From positions 1 through 41,378 of the forward strand of contig JAQBNZ010000158.1 of assembly GCA_028288285.1 (NCBI GenBank): a stretch of DNA of 41,378 nucleotides, read 5' to 3'. The position numbers and the translations under genes are program-made. The notes under the pieces are model-generated. The model was not told the DNA's origin and did no database searches. It saw nothing but the letters and a program-made list of their open reading frames with translations. This document shows, piece by piece, positions 15,735 to 24,520 of the stretch (position 1 is its first letter; each line of letters starts with the position of its first letter). The DNA is from Mucilaginibacter sp. GTDB taxonomy: Bacteria > Bacteroidota > Bacteroidia > Sphingobacteriales > Sphingobacteriaceae.

Positions 15735-16976
15735 ATGGTGTTTCCAAGATTAGTATTGGATGAACGACGAATTAAAAATGACGGTACTTATCCATTAGCA
15801 GTACGAGTAACGCACAATCGGCAGACCGCAACCTTTCCAGTTGGTTTATCGGTAAAGAAAGAGCATTGGGATGAGCAAAACGCTACTCTTAAAAAAACGC
15901 ATCCACATTTTAAAAGATTACATGCCGACATTTACCGCCTTTATCACAAGGTTCAAAAGACAAGTGAAAACTTAGTAGATGAACAGCGATTTACATTAAA
16001 GGCTTTAAAAGAAAAATTAAGGATTCAACCAGTTATAGAGATTGAACCTTCAAAGCCAGTAACATTCAATGAGTATGCAAATAAATTAGTTAACATTCTT
16101 TACGCCACCAATAAAGTAGGCAATGCTATTATCTATCAAACTGCTATTAACAGGCTGTTAAAGTTTGCCAATTATGCTGAACTTACTTTTGAACAGATAA
16201 ACTACCGCCTTCTTGAAGACTTTAAAAATACACTGATTGCAGATGGCGTTAAACCCAATACCGTTAGTAACTACTTCCGTACACTACGTGCCATTTATAA
16301 CAAAGCCATAAAAGAAAAGCATGTTAGTAAAGATTGTTATTACTTTACGGATATTGATTTCAAGCCGGAAAGGACAGCCAAAAGAGCAATCACTAAAGAG
16401 GAATTAATCAAATTTGTTTCAAGTACCACCGTATCCAATAGCCAAGAGTGGCATTCCAAAAACTTCTTCCTTTTAAGCTTTAATTTAATTGGAGCTTCGT
16501 TTACTGACCTTGCTTACCTCACGTCAGATAATGTAATTGGTGGTCGCATTGAATTTAAGAGGCGGAAGACAGGAAAGCGATACAGCATCAAGCTTACAGA
16601 CGAAGCTTTAAATCTTTTTTCATTGTATGGAGCACCGGGTAGAAAATACTTGTTACCTGTGCTACATAATGACATTTTGGAAAATAGCGTTAACGCTAAA
16701 AATTTTATCCATCAATGGATAAAAACCACCAACAAATATCTTAAACGTATTGCTGAAAACTGCGGGATTTCTGAGGTTACTACTTACGTAGCACGACACA
16801 CATGGGCAACTTTGGCAAAGCGTATGGGGTATTCAAATGAGTTGATAGCGGAGGCGTTAGGGCACGAATATGGCAACCGAACAACAGCAATTTATTTAGA
16901 TGACTTCGAACAGGATGTTATAGACAACCTTAATATTGGAATACAGGAATTGGTGCAACGAGCAACCGACTCTTAA
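15735..16976 (+). CDS. Tyrosine recombinase (site-specific integrase)
   Basis: 413 residues from ATG 15735; an upstream ATG (15672) would run through the putative arm sites and add a non-conserved leader. N-terminal arm-DNA-binding domain (residues 1-90, RLVLDERRIKNDGTYPLAVR), SAM-like core-binding domain (about 105-210), and catalytic domain. Catalytic residues seen: Lys in KRRKTGKRYSIKL, R354-H355 (YVARHTWAT), LGH, and the nucleophile Y387 (AIYLDDF). The box-I position (FNLIGASFTDLAYL) shows no arginine where most tyrosine recombinases have one. The gene lies 158 bp from the 58-bp att copy, so it is very likely the enzyme that placed this element in tRNA-Val. Confidence 0.93.
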   Translation: MVFPRLVLDERRIKNDGTYPLAVRVTHNRQTATFPVGLSVKKEHWDEQNATLKKTHPHFKRLHADIYRLYHKVQKTSENLVDEQRFTLKALKEKLRIQPVIEIEPSKPVTFNEYANKLVNILYATNKVGNAIIYQTAINRLLKFANYAELTFEQINYRLLEDFKNTLIADGVKPNTVSNYFRTLRAIYNKAIKEKHVSKDCYYFTDIDFKPERTAKRAITKEELIKFVSSTTVSNSQEWHSKNFFLLSFNLIGASFTDLAYLTSDNVIGGRIEFKRRKTGKRYSIKLTDEALNLFSLYGAPGRKYLLPVLHNDILENSVNAKNFIHQWIKTTNKYLKRIAENCGISEVTTYVARHTWATLAKRMGYSNELIAEALGHEYGNRTTAIYLDDFEQDVIDNLNIGIQELVQRATDS

Positions 16977-17177
16977 TCACCAAGGGGCGATTTAAATTGG
17001 GTTTTTATTCAGTCTTAAAAGTGCCTAAAAACAACGTTTTTATTCAGCAATCAAGTAAAAGTGCTTGATTAAAGGTATGAAAAGTTTACCAGATAATAAG
17101 CACCTTTTTTGTTTAAATGACGCATTTACTGACGCATTTTTAGAGGATTGCAAAGTGGAGCAAACCATTAAAGGATT

Positions 17178-18248
17178 TTAACGACGATTGATTATTTCAT
17201 TAAAAATTCCTTTGCTGTTATTCCAAAATTGAGAGCGGATTTCACGACTGTGAGATTCAGGAACTGTTATTTTTTGACGATTTAATAGCGTACCAACCAC
17301 CTCTTCATAATCAACTATACTTACTTCAAAAACCTTTGGTCTTCCTTTAAATTCTGCCTTTATTTGAATGATATAGGGTTCTCTTACGTGATGAAATTCA
17401 TAAGTCATAGCGTTAAACCTGTAACCACTTTTTACAGATTGTTTTACAAAAGCATTTTCCCTAAGATTTTGACCTTGCAAAATAGCCTGAGTGATGCCAA
17501 CTAATTCTTCCTCGTTAGCGCTGTGAATTTCGTCTAAATCATCTTGTTTAGGTTCCTCATCATTACCCATTTTTAAAGTAAGATGGATAACAGTTTTAAA
17601 GTTCCATTCATTTGTCATTCCATTAGTGGCGAGCCTATCAAAATAAATAATTGAGGACTCTGTATTTAACAAAGCCTGTTCAATTGAAAGGATTTCAGTG
17701 TTTTTTCTTAAAACCTCAGACAATAGCTCTTTTAATTCTTTCGAGTCGGTGGAGCGATTTCCATCTATTTCAACCTGCCAACTTCCGGGTTCCGTTTCTT
17801 CAATGTAAAAGTCAAAATGACTTACTTCATCCTGCAAAAACTCCATTCTACCAGCACGTTTCTTATTATATTCAATTGACCCTTTGTAAATCTCGCTATC
17901 TTTAGAAACCTTCGTTAATTGATTGATTATTTGACCCTGTTTTTGTTTCCCGTTATCAAAAATCCATTGGTAGTCAAGTTTGAGATTAAACTTTTTGTCA
18001 TCTGATTTTAATACAAACCCTGATAATGCATGGCTCGAATTGTTTTGATAAGCTTCTTTTCTAATAAGTTCCAAATCATCATTGTCTAAAAAGATATTAG
18101 AAACTTCGTTTGCTAAAGTTGCTATATCAACATGGGTAATAAATATGCCCCTTTCCTGCGCAAATGCATTTAGAAACCCCCTATTAGTTATCGAAGTGAG
18201 AACTTCAATCAGTTCGTATTTGCTTGGATAAATATTCACTTTTGCCAT
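17178..18248 (-). CDS. Unknown protein, third gene of a candidate defence operon
   Basis: 356 residues, soluble, with no signal peptide or membrane segment. I recognise no family. Visible features are a helical N-terminus (YPSKYELIEVLTSITNRGFLNAFAQ), a beta-rich middle with acidic patches (DEVSHFDFYIEETEPGSWQV) and a C-terminal basic region (SHSREIRSQFWNNSKGIFNE). It starts 1 bp after the stop of the PD-(D/E)XK-like gene, so translation is probably coupled. The central beta-rich body and conserved-looking loops suggest a sensor or scaffold partner rather than an enzyme; this is inference. Base composition is AT-rich like its operon. Confidence 0.72.
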   Translation of the reverse strand: MAKVNIYPSKYELIEVLTSITNRGFLNAFAQERGIFITHVDIATLANEVSNIFLDNDDLELIRKEAYQNNSSHALSGFVLKSDDKKFNLKLDYQWIFDNGKQKQGQIINQLTKVSKDSEIYKGSIEYNKKRAGRMEFLQDEVSHFDFYIEETEPGSWQVEIDGNRSTDSKELKELLSEVLRKNTEILSIEQALLNTESSIIYFDRLATNGMTNEWNFKTVIHLTLKMGNDEEPKQDDLDEIHSANEEELVGITQAILQGQNLRENAFVKQSVKSGYRFNAMTYEFHHVREPYIIQIKAEFKGRPKVFEVSIVDYEEVVGTLLNRQKITVPESHSREIRSQFWNNSKGIFNEIINRR

Positions 18249-18249
18249 A

Positions 18250-19149
18250 TTAAGAGCGCATAAAGGTGGGTAGGTTAATCAACAATTCCATTTCTCTTAG
18301 TTCAATATGTTCTTTAAACAATTTAATAACTTCAATTTTTACTTTTCTAAATTCCTCATCGTCCCGCATGTAGGTGTAAATAATTAAAGGCTTATCATTA
18401 TCAATATAGCTGTAAGAAATTAACGCATGTTTTAGCCTTTGAAAGCTTTCAATGTTTAACCCTCCAAAATAAAACACAACTTTATTTTCCACTCCATCAT
18501 TATCAATAAAATCCGCAAGTATAAACTTGGAAATCATATAATTGATATTTAGCACTTCTGACCGCTTTGCCGGGTTTAAATCAACGGATGGGTAGTAAAA
18601 CCGAAGTCGATTATTTATTTTATCGTTCAATTCCTTAATACTTATGTATAAGGATGCTAACTTTAAAATGCCATCATTTTCAAAAACATAAATCTTATTT
18701 GATGAGAGATTTTTACGATTTAACTTAACGTTTAAAGCATACTTTTTAAACGTTGATTTATAGAGGTAGTAGTCATGGACATTATGAAACCAAATCATAA
18801 TTATTCCAGTTCTCAACGGCATGTTTGAAAAGTCTGGAAACTTTTCTTGTAACTCAGAAGAGTTTTTTAAGTTATTTAGTTTTTTATCCAGAGTAACAAT
18901 CCACGATTGAAGCGACCCGGATGTAAAGCTGTCTGTCTTATATCTTTTAGCTTCGACAATAACACCTTCTAAAGTATTTGTTTTAAGCGAATCGATATAT
19001 TTATATAATCTATCAACTCCACTTACACTTCCATTATCATTGGGCAAATCAATGTTTGAATCGCCAATGGACTCCCAATTGAACTTAGTTATCAAATTAT
19101 TTGCTTGGTCATTCCACAAGTCACCATTAACACCTTGGTCTTCAGCCAT
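18250..19149 (-). CDS. Putative PD-(D/E)XK nuclease, second gene of a candidate defence operon
   Basis: 299 residues. The N-terminal part has a nuclease-like pattern: a helix with GDLWNDQANNLITKFNW, then GVD (D46) and LEGVIVEAKRY with E66-x-K68, the order D...ExK expected for a restriction-endonuclease-like core. The helix after it (SGSLQSWIVTLDKKLNNL) fits too. The C-terminal half (from about residue 110) is a second alpha/beta region with IIMIWFHNVHDYYLYKSTF and KVVFYFGGLNIESFQRL, not recognised. Neighbouring genes overlap by 8 bp upstream and touch downstream, so they form one transcript. Metal-dependent DNA cleavage is inferred from the motif only. Confidence 0.72.
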   Translation of the reverse strand: MAEDQGVNGDLWNDQANNLITKFNWESIGDSNIDLPNDNGSVSGVDRLYKYIDSLKTNTLEGVIVEAKRYKTDSFTSGSLQSWIVTLDKKLNNLKNSSELQEKFPDFSNMPLRTGIIMIWFHNVHDYYLYKSTFKKYALNVKLNRKNLSSNKIYVFENDGILKLASLYISIKELNDKINNRLRFYYPSVDLNPAKRSEVLNINYMISKFILADFIDNDGVENKVVFYFGGLNIESFQRLKHALISYSYIDNDKPLIIYTYMRDDEEFRKVKIEVIKLFKEHIELREMELLINLPTFMRS

Positions 19150-19843
19150 TTTTTGAGAAAATTATTTGTTTTAGATAGTCCAAAATAAAATCAAATTCAT
19201 CTATTTCTGATAGGAATTTGATTGAACCATTCGGTAAAACTTGTAATGTAAATTGCTCATTATCATTTAGTTTTACACAAAAGGATATTTTTACAATATC
19301 TGATTTGTAAGAACCAATTAACTCCGAACCGATAAGTTGATTAGTCACATGACCAGAAAAACGACCAACCATGCTATTGTTGTAATTAAATCGATTAATT
19401 ATTATCTGTTCAATTTGAACATCGATGTTTTTTTCAATAACTAATTCATAAAACTGAGACGCATTTAAATTTACTTCGTCAATTTGATATTCCATTTGAA
19501 GCGTGTTTCTCAAAACAGTTTTAATGAAGTTCATCTGAGACTGCCCCCCTAACACATAAAGTAAATTGTAATCGAAATCAATGAAAAATTGAAATTCTGA
19601 GAATACAAAAATTTGCTTTCTTAAAAATTCATTTGTACTGTTATCATAATCATTGATAAAAGTTGATGTTCTTTTAATAACTCGTGCGGAAAGAACATTT
19701 TCGCTAAAGTCAACACTGGTAAATCCATAACCCAAATTTTCTTCAAAGTTGATTGACAACATCGTTTCCAATAAGGTAGTTTTGGGAGATTCGAGATTCA
19801 AAAAATTGATTTTATGAAAAACCAAACTCTTGACTCTTTTCAT
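19142..19843 (-). CDS. Unknown protein, first gene of a candidate defence operon
   Basis: 233 residues. It begins MKRVKSLVFHKINFLNLESP and is rich in beta-strand-like segments (FVFSEFQFFIDFDYNLLYVLG, FCVKLNDNEQFTLQVLPNGS, with KFLSEIDEFDF). No catalytic motif, signal or membrane segment is visible. It overlaps the next gene by 8 bp. The regular strand pattern with short loops suggests a beta-sandwich or pleckstrin-like ligand-binding body, but I cannot name a family. Its position first in the operon and the lack of homology I can recall make it one of the best novelty candidates here. Confidence 0.7.
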   Translation of the reverse strand: MKRVKSLVFHKINFLNLESPKTTLLETMLSINFEENLGYGFTSVDFSENVLSARVIKRTSTFINDYDNSTNEFLRKQIFVFSEFQFFIDFDYNLLYVLGGQSQMNFIKTVLRNTLQMEYQIDEVNLNASQFYELVIEKNIDVQIEQIIINRFNYNNSMVGRFSGHVTNQLIGSELIGSYKSDIVKISFCVKLNDNEQFTLQVLPNGSIKFLSEIDEFDFILDYLKQIIFSKNG

Positions 19844-20203
19844 AAAAGGATTTGCTTAGTTATTATTGATGAGAACATCGAATGTATAAGGTTTAGAAAT
19901 GCAAGGTATCAAAATTTGCAGTATTTAATACATCAAAATAATATTATAGTCAACAATAATTCACTTTGGATTTTTGTTAACGTAATAGTCTTGTTTTCTA
20001 TTTAACTATATATTAGTGTAATACCATTATTTGAATTAATATCCACTGCTCGTACGTATTATGGTGAATATTTAATATTAAAATTTATGATAATATAGGA
20101 TGTATGAGTTAAAATAGACCCGTTTAGCGTATCATTATTTATAATAGCTCCCTGATGTGCTATAATATTTCAACAAAGTCAGTTTTTGTCCCGTTGCATG
20201 AAG
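19844..20203. other. Intergenic region upstream of the unknown operon
   Basis: Very AT-rich; should contain the promoter of the minus-strand operon starting at 19843. No clear TAnnTTTG/TTG pair at good spacing was identified, and the open frames here read as non-protein. Confidence 0.4.
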
Positions 20204-20340
20204 TTATTTTAATAATTTACTTGGTTCTGTTTCAAGTGTCTTCGCCAATGCAAATACCACCGATATTCCTTTATAAGCAATCCCCGCTCAATCGAATGAA
20301 TTGTTTCCTTTATACTGTTCGGATTGTTTGTAACGTTGTC
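20204..20340 (-). pseudogene. XRE-family regulator fragment, frameshifted
   Basis: Minus-strand frames give SIKETIHSIERG and, after a shift, GISVVFALAKTLETEPSKLLK followed by stop at 20204. Together they match the last two helices of XRE repressors (xIxxIERGxxxPSxxxLxxIAKxLxVxPSxLL). The intact XRE gene at 25728 shows the same pattern (SIQRLEAGKINPS...LHEVAKGLDV). The N-terminal helices are missing. Confidence 0.5.
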
Positions 20341-20379
20341 CTTGTGTTAATTTAATTTATACAGTATGGAATATTGCCT

Positions 20380-22104
20380 TTATCTTATTAAGCTGATATT
20401 TGATACGTATTCATATAAATTTTTTGTTTTAGAAACTAATTTTAAATCTTGTTTATCTTCCTTGTTGAAGTCCGCCAAATCAATTACTTTAATACATTTA
20501 TTAAAAGCATCAAGTGATAAATTATCATCATTTAAAATATTCAATAAATGTGAACAATATTTATCCATCTTTTTGCTGCTATTCAGTGGAGGTAATTCTT
20601 CATTTTCATTTATAATTCTGAATAACATTAACATGTGGAAACGTACTTTTTTATAAGCTGAATCTATGTTTCTTCTTCTGAAATGTGTTTCAAGTTTATA
20701 GTAAGCAAATGCACTTGTATAATAAGGAGCAAATGAGTGGTCTGGATTAAAAATAGGAGTTTTTCCTTCATTAAGTCGTCTTACTATGTACCCAAAAAAG
20801 CTTGTAACATTATGAGGCTCATTTAAAAACATTGCTGCAAACGATTTTATTTGATAAGGTACAGTAATAATTTTAGTCTTAAGAACTGTGTTATCATTAT
20901 TATACTGTTTGGCTCGCCTTTCATAATATAGTCTTTCGTCTCCAGTGTGTGCATTAAAATATTGCTCCAAACTTCTCTGAAAGTCGGTCAGTGCCGCAAG
21001 TTGCTCTTTCTTAATTGGCGTTTGATTATTTGTTGCAAGTGTAATCCTTGTCTTAACGTCGTCATCGTTAGTAGCAATTAATTTGATAGGAATTTGAACT
21101 TTATCAATGTATTGACCATTTCTGTTATTATACAATACGTTACTTGATTGGCATCCATTTACAATTTGATAATCGTAAATTGTAAATTGGTCACCCGTTG
21201 GTGATATAGAACTCGCAACAATTGTAACTCCGTTATTTAAAACACTAAAAATTTCTGAGTCTAAACTATTTAACGTTAACGAAATCCCACTATTAACATC
21301 GTTGTTTTCTCCTTGAAAATCTCGTACGTTGTCTTCAAATACATTTAATAAATTACCTTCATCATCAGAAACTATTTTTTTAAATTCTTCAAATGGCAAA
21401 AGACCTATATAAGCCTGGGAAATTCCATTAATAGATGGTAATGTCAATCGGTTACTGAAGTTTATCGTTGTACTTATAGATTCTTTAGTTTTTCTGTAAG
21501 CATTAGCAATTTCTCTCGCACCGTATACAGCGATTGATACACTTTCAAATAAATTTTTCTGTTCTAAACTATTTCTTCCAGAATTAACAACGGCTAACAA
21601 ATTAGGGTCATCTTGCCATTTACCCGTTGTCACGTAAAATAACTTTATAGTCGGATTCTCACGAAACCTTGGTGCCTTATTGTATAAAAAATCAGAAATC
21701 TCCGCAAATTTTTGAATGTCTGAATTACGGACAAGTTTTGGTTCGTCGTCAAAAAAGTCCAAAACACCAAAAATGAATGTGTTAATCGAGCCACTGTCAA
21801 AATTCGATGAAGTTTTAGCTTGTATAAATAAGTAAGTTATTTCTAATTTATTGTTCCTTTCTAATAAATCATCAATCTCTTCAATTGATTCTACAAGTTG
21901 ACCATTAACAATTATAGCTAAACCATCGATACCTGTGTCATTACCATCCCCGATAGTTAATACATTTATATCAAAAGTTTTCGTGTATTCATTGGAAACA
22001 ATCGAATAGTTAACTAACCTTTCAAAGTCCTTAGATTCTCCATCTGAAGTAAGCTCCTGATTAGTTATTAATTCTGTGATAAGACTTTTCGTAATTTTAT
22101 CCAT
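20380..22104 (-). CDS. AIPR family protein (abortive-infection phage resistance)
   Basis: 574 residues, full length for the AIPR family. The N-terminal region has a PD-(D/E)XK-like core: GNDTGIDGLAIIVNG with D60, then LEITYLFIQAKTSSNFDSG with Q95-x-K97. The central region carries the family's signature stretch: LLPFEEFKKIV, then FSVLNNGVTIVASS, then YQIVNGCQSSNVLYNN. The remainder is helical. Family members are linked to phage abortive infection and occur in restriction-modification neighbourhoods; a nuclease role is inferred. The gene stands alone between an XRE fragment and a serine recombinase and belongs to the defence cargo of this element. Confidence 0.88.
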   Translation of the reverse strand: MDKITKSLITELITNQELTSDGESKDFERLVNYSIVSNEYTKTFDINVLTIGDGNDTGIDGLAIIVNGQLVESIEEIDDLLERNNKLEITYLFIQAKTSSNFDSGSINTFIFGVLDFFDDEPKLVRNSDIQKFAEISDFLYNKAPRFRENPTIKLFYVTTGKWQDDPNLLAVVNSGRNSLEQKNLFESVSIAVYGAREIANAYRKTKESISTTINFSNRLTLPSINGISQAYIGLLPFEEFKKIVSDDEGNLLNVFEDNVRDFQGENNDVNSGISLTLNSLDSEIFSVLNNGVTIVASSISPTGDQFTIYDYQIVNGCQSSNVLYNNRNGQYIDKVQIPIKLIATNDDDVKTRITLATNNQTPIKKEQLAALTDFQRSLEQYFNAHTGDERLYYERRAKQYNNDNTVLKTKIITVPYQIKSFAAMFLNEPHNVTSFFGYIVRRLNEGKTPIFNPDHSFAPYYTSAFAYYKLETHFRRRNIDSAYKKVRFHMLMLFRIINENEELPPLNSSKKMDKYCSHLLNILNDDNLSLDAFNKCIKVIDLADFNKEDKQDLKLVSKTKNLYEYVSNISLIR

Positions 22105-22379
22105 TGTAATTAATTAGGTTTAAGTAATTTAAGTTTTCTAAAATATCAAAATAACGCCAGACTACAGTCTCATATTAGAATTATTTACACAATGGCTTTA
22201 CCGTTAATAAGATTTGATACTAAAGCAGTCTGAGCAAATAGTATTTGATGAAAAATAGAATTATAGCCTAACGGATGAAGTTTGAATTAAACATCTATGC
22301 CTAAAGATGTAGTTTTTGTAACCTTCTTTCATGCTATTAAAGTATAGATGCTAAAAATATGAAATCTCTATATGTCCAT
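22105..22379. other. Intergenic region between AIPR and recombinase genes
   Basis: 275 bp of AT-rich sequence carrying the promoter region of the AIPR gene. No gene seen. Confidence 0.4.
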
Positions 22380-22979
22380 TTATATGAGATTCTTCTTGAC
22401 TTTACCGATAAAATTAGGCGAACAATCCAAAGCGTCTTGAATCATCTTATATGATACGCCTTTAATAAGGAGAGCCTTAACTTTAGTCACTTTGTTTTTA
22501 GTTGCCCAATCATTCACGGCTTTTTTTGAACCAGTTTTTCGCCCTCGGTAAGTTCCCCTAATTTTGGCTATCTCAATTCCCTGTTTTTGATTTTCAAGAA
22601 TTTGATTCCGGTTCATTTGACCGATACAACCAAGCATACTTATAAACATAGTTGCAATTGGGTTTTCAGTACCATTTTCTAATAATGTATTTAATGACTG
22701 GTCGATAAAATTGATATTGATTTTATTATCGCTAAAAAGTTTAATGGTTGATAATATATCTAACAAATTCCTTCCTAACCTATCAACCTGCCATACCGAT
22801 AAACTGGTTATTTTATTCTCTTTTAGAAGATTATTGATTTTTCGTCCGCCGTCTCTTTCAAAGAAAGGTATAGAACCTGAAACTTTATCTTCAATAACTA
22901 AATCAAAGTCCTTCTCAGTTATAGGTTGTCGGTCTGTCTTTTGGTCAAGTGTACTTGTTCGTGTATACAAAATTTTCAT
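22380..22979 (-). CDS. Serine recombinase / resolvase-invertase family
   Basis: 199 residues from ATG 22979 (MKILYTRTSTLDQ); the frame continues upstream without resolvase-like residues, so the longer start was rejected. Nucleophilic Ser9 lies in YTRTST; the family arginines lie in VWQVDRLGRN and FERDGG; the dimer helix includes GTENPIATMFISMLGCIGQMNR. The C-terminal helix-turn-helix begins at GRKTGSKKAV and ends KGVSYKMIQDALDCSPNFIGK. It is small, without the large recombinase extension, like Pin/Hin-type invertases and resolvases. Its target is unknown; no obvious invertible segment is adjacent. Confidence 0.9.
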   Translation of the reverse strand: MKILYTRTSTLDQKTDRQPITEKDFDLVIEDKVSGSIPFFERDGGRKINNLLKENKITSLSVWQVDRLGRNLLDILSTIKLFSDNKININFIDQSLNTLLENGTENPIATMFISMLGCIGQMNRNQILENQKQGIEIAKIRGTYRGRKTGSKKAVNDWATKNKVTKVKALLIKGVSYKMIQDALDCSPNFIGKVKKNLI

Positions 22980-23194
22980 ATTTGCTATCATTTTAGAGTA
23001 TATAAATATGATAATAGTGCATTTCCAAGTCGTATTGATAGTTTGATAAACTTTAAGTTTTAAAAAAGAACTACCCAAATAGGGTATAGGCTAAAATGAT
23101 AGTATTAAGCATGTGGCTCAAGATTTAAATTAATCTGGTTTGCGCCTTATTTATTTCAATTTAAAGCGACAACTGAATATTTTGGACCCTATTA

Positions 23195-23362
23195 ATGATG
23201 TTAATGAAAGAGACGGTGTTATTAATAAATGAAGCAATACAAGACTTTAATTCGTTGTTCATTGTGTCTGACAACATCCCACCTTACATTAGAAATTCTG
23301 CCGAATTGGAACCTCTTAACGCCGAGCAAGCGAAAAAAGGAATAAAACATCCCCTTTTATAA
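23195..23362 (+). CDS. Small ORF of unknown function
   Basis: 55 residues (MMLMKETVLLINEAIQDFNS..., ending KKGIKHPLL), a coherent amphipathic frame in a stretch otherwise empty on both strands. No family recognised. Possible remnant of a larger gene or a small protein of its own. Alternative starts at 23198 and 23204. Confidence 0.35.
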   Translation: MMLMKETVLLINEAIQDFNSLFIVSDNIPPYIRNSAELEPLNAEQAKKGIKHPLL

Positions 23363-23618
23363 ACAACTCGCATTAATATAAATTTTAAAAAAAAACATGT
23401 AGACATTTGTCGCTTTATCTCATACTATTTGAAAATAATATATCTGGTTCGCTTAATGCTTGTCTGATTTAGCTTATAGCAATGTCTAAATGGCGCTTTT
23501 TAAGCTCCGGCAGGCGGCGTCTTGGAACAATGAAGAACATTATATGCTTAAAAAGTACCTTTAACTCGTGTTATGGTACAGTTTATTTTACGTGCAATTT
23601 TGAAATACGCTGTTAAAT

Positions 23619-23837
23619 TTACTGTAATAGTATATTAACACCGCTAATATCAATATCATCATAGTTGAAGATATCAGTTTTTTGCTCAGTCCCCTCATTC
23701 CATGTGCATTCCATTCTGTCGCAGAATCTACTGCTAAAGTCATCCATATAAAACTTGATAACAGTCATCGGGCGGTGGTTGCTTTTAAGGAAAACGAGCA
23801 TTCCAACTTGCCAATTATCAAAATCGTCCTTCAACAT
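23619..23837 (-). CDS. YodC-like (DUF2158) small protein
   Basis: 72 residues. VGMLVFLKSNHRPMTVIKF, then ECTWNEGTEQKTDIFNYDDI follow the DUF2158 pattern (a short SH3-like beta barrel with G-x-V-x-L-K-S and C-x-W). Such proteins are common on mobile elements and near stress genes, with no known biochemistry. It lies downstream of a degenerate gene on the same strand. Confidence 0.55.
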   Translation of the reverse strand: MLKDDFDNWQVGMLVFLKSNHRPMTVIKFYMDDFSSRFCDRMECTWNEGTEQKTDIFNYDDIDISGVNILLQ

Positions 23838-23951
23838 TACACAAATATGTTAGTCTGATAGTTTATCCGGCAATACTACAACGCCTTCACTATCATGTGT
23901 TAATCCTTCGGCTTGGTCATGAATGCTCAACCTTGTTTTTTCAAACGTATC

Positions 23952-24172
23952 CTAACTCATGTACCCACCATTTTTAAAGACACTGCATAGGCTCACTTTG
24001 ATTAATCCATCCTCGTAGAGAGCCTTAAAGACCGATTTCTTAATGACAAACAATGTTCGCTGCTCACTACCTCAATCACGTCGCCTACATCAGGAATACA
24101 GTAAAATCGTATAATGTCAGTTTGCTAAAAAACTTGGTGTGCAGAGGGTATACCGTACTTGTTTTTAATCAT
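23952..24172 (-). pseudogene. Degenerate paralogue of the adjacent small gene
   Basis: From ATG 24172 the frame reads MIKNKYGIPSAHQVF, an in-frame stop, then QTDIIRFYCIPDVGDVIEVV, a frameshift, then LFVIKKSVFKALYEDGLIKV and a stop at 23952. It aligns end to end with the intact gene just upstream (MQDNKYRITLY..., LPNVGDILQLAEE, LFLVKERALNIYNDNGFQNV). One nonsense change and one frameshift inactivate it. It marks a tandem duplication followed by decay. Confidence 0.7.
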
Positions 24173-24209
24173 TCTCAAAAAATTATTGAGTCAACCAGTT
24201 CTCTGAACT

Positions 24210-24497
24210 TCAATCTTTAATTCGTTTGCTGTGTTCATTTTTTAGAGTTTCTAAAAATCTATCCCAACTGCGTTGAGTTTGGAAATGGTCCTTCTCCATT
24301 TCTCCAAATAAAACAACATTTTGGAAACCATTATCATTATAGATGTTAAGCGCCCGTTCTTTTACCAAAAACAAATCAGTTTCTTCTGCCAGTTGAAGAA
24401 TGTCGCCCACATTGGGTAAGACAGGTAAATCAAACGTTATCATTTCTTCGTTCCAACGAGAATTATAAAGAGTTATTCGGTATTTATTATCTTGCAT
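24210..24497 (-). CDS. Small protein of unknown family, last gene of a four-gene operon
   Basis: 95 residues from ATG 24497; the longer frame would overlap the upstream membrane protein for 100 bases and has a nonsense-looking leader. Beta-rich body: MQDNKYRITLYNSRWNEEMI, LPNVGDILQLAEETDLFLVK, ALNIYNDNGFQNVVLFGEM, then a helical tail ending HSKRIKD. A degenerate copy lies immediately downstream. It follows the membrane-protein gene by 23 bp and belongs to the XRE-flanked operon. No enzyme motif is visible; role unknown. Confidence 0.6.
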   Translation of the reverse strand: MQDNKYRITLYNSRWNEEMITFDLPVLPNVGDILQLAEETDLFLVKERALNIYNDNGFQNVVLFGEMEKDHFQTQRSWDRFLETLKNEHSKRIKD

Positions 24498-24520
24498 ATC
24501 TGAAGTGAATTTTTCTACAG

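Noticed and set aside
20155..20355. 66-residue plus-strand frame (MCYNISTKSVF...)
   Set aside because: The minus strand there carries an XRE-like fragment and the plus frame is hydrophobic without family resemblance.
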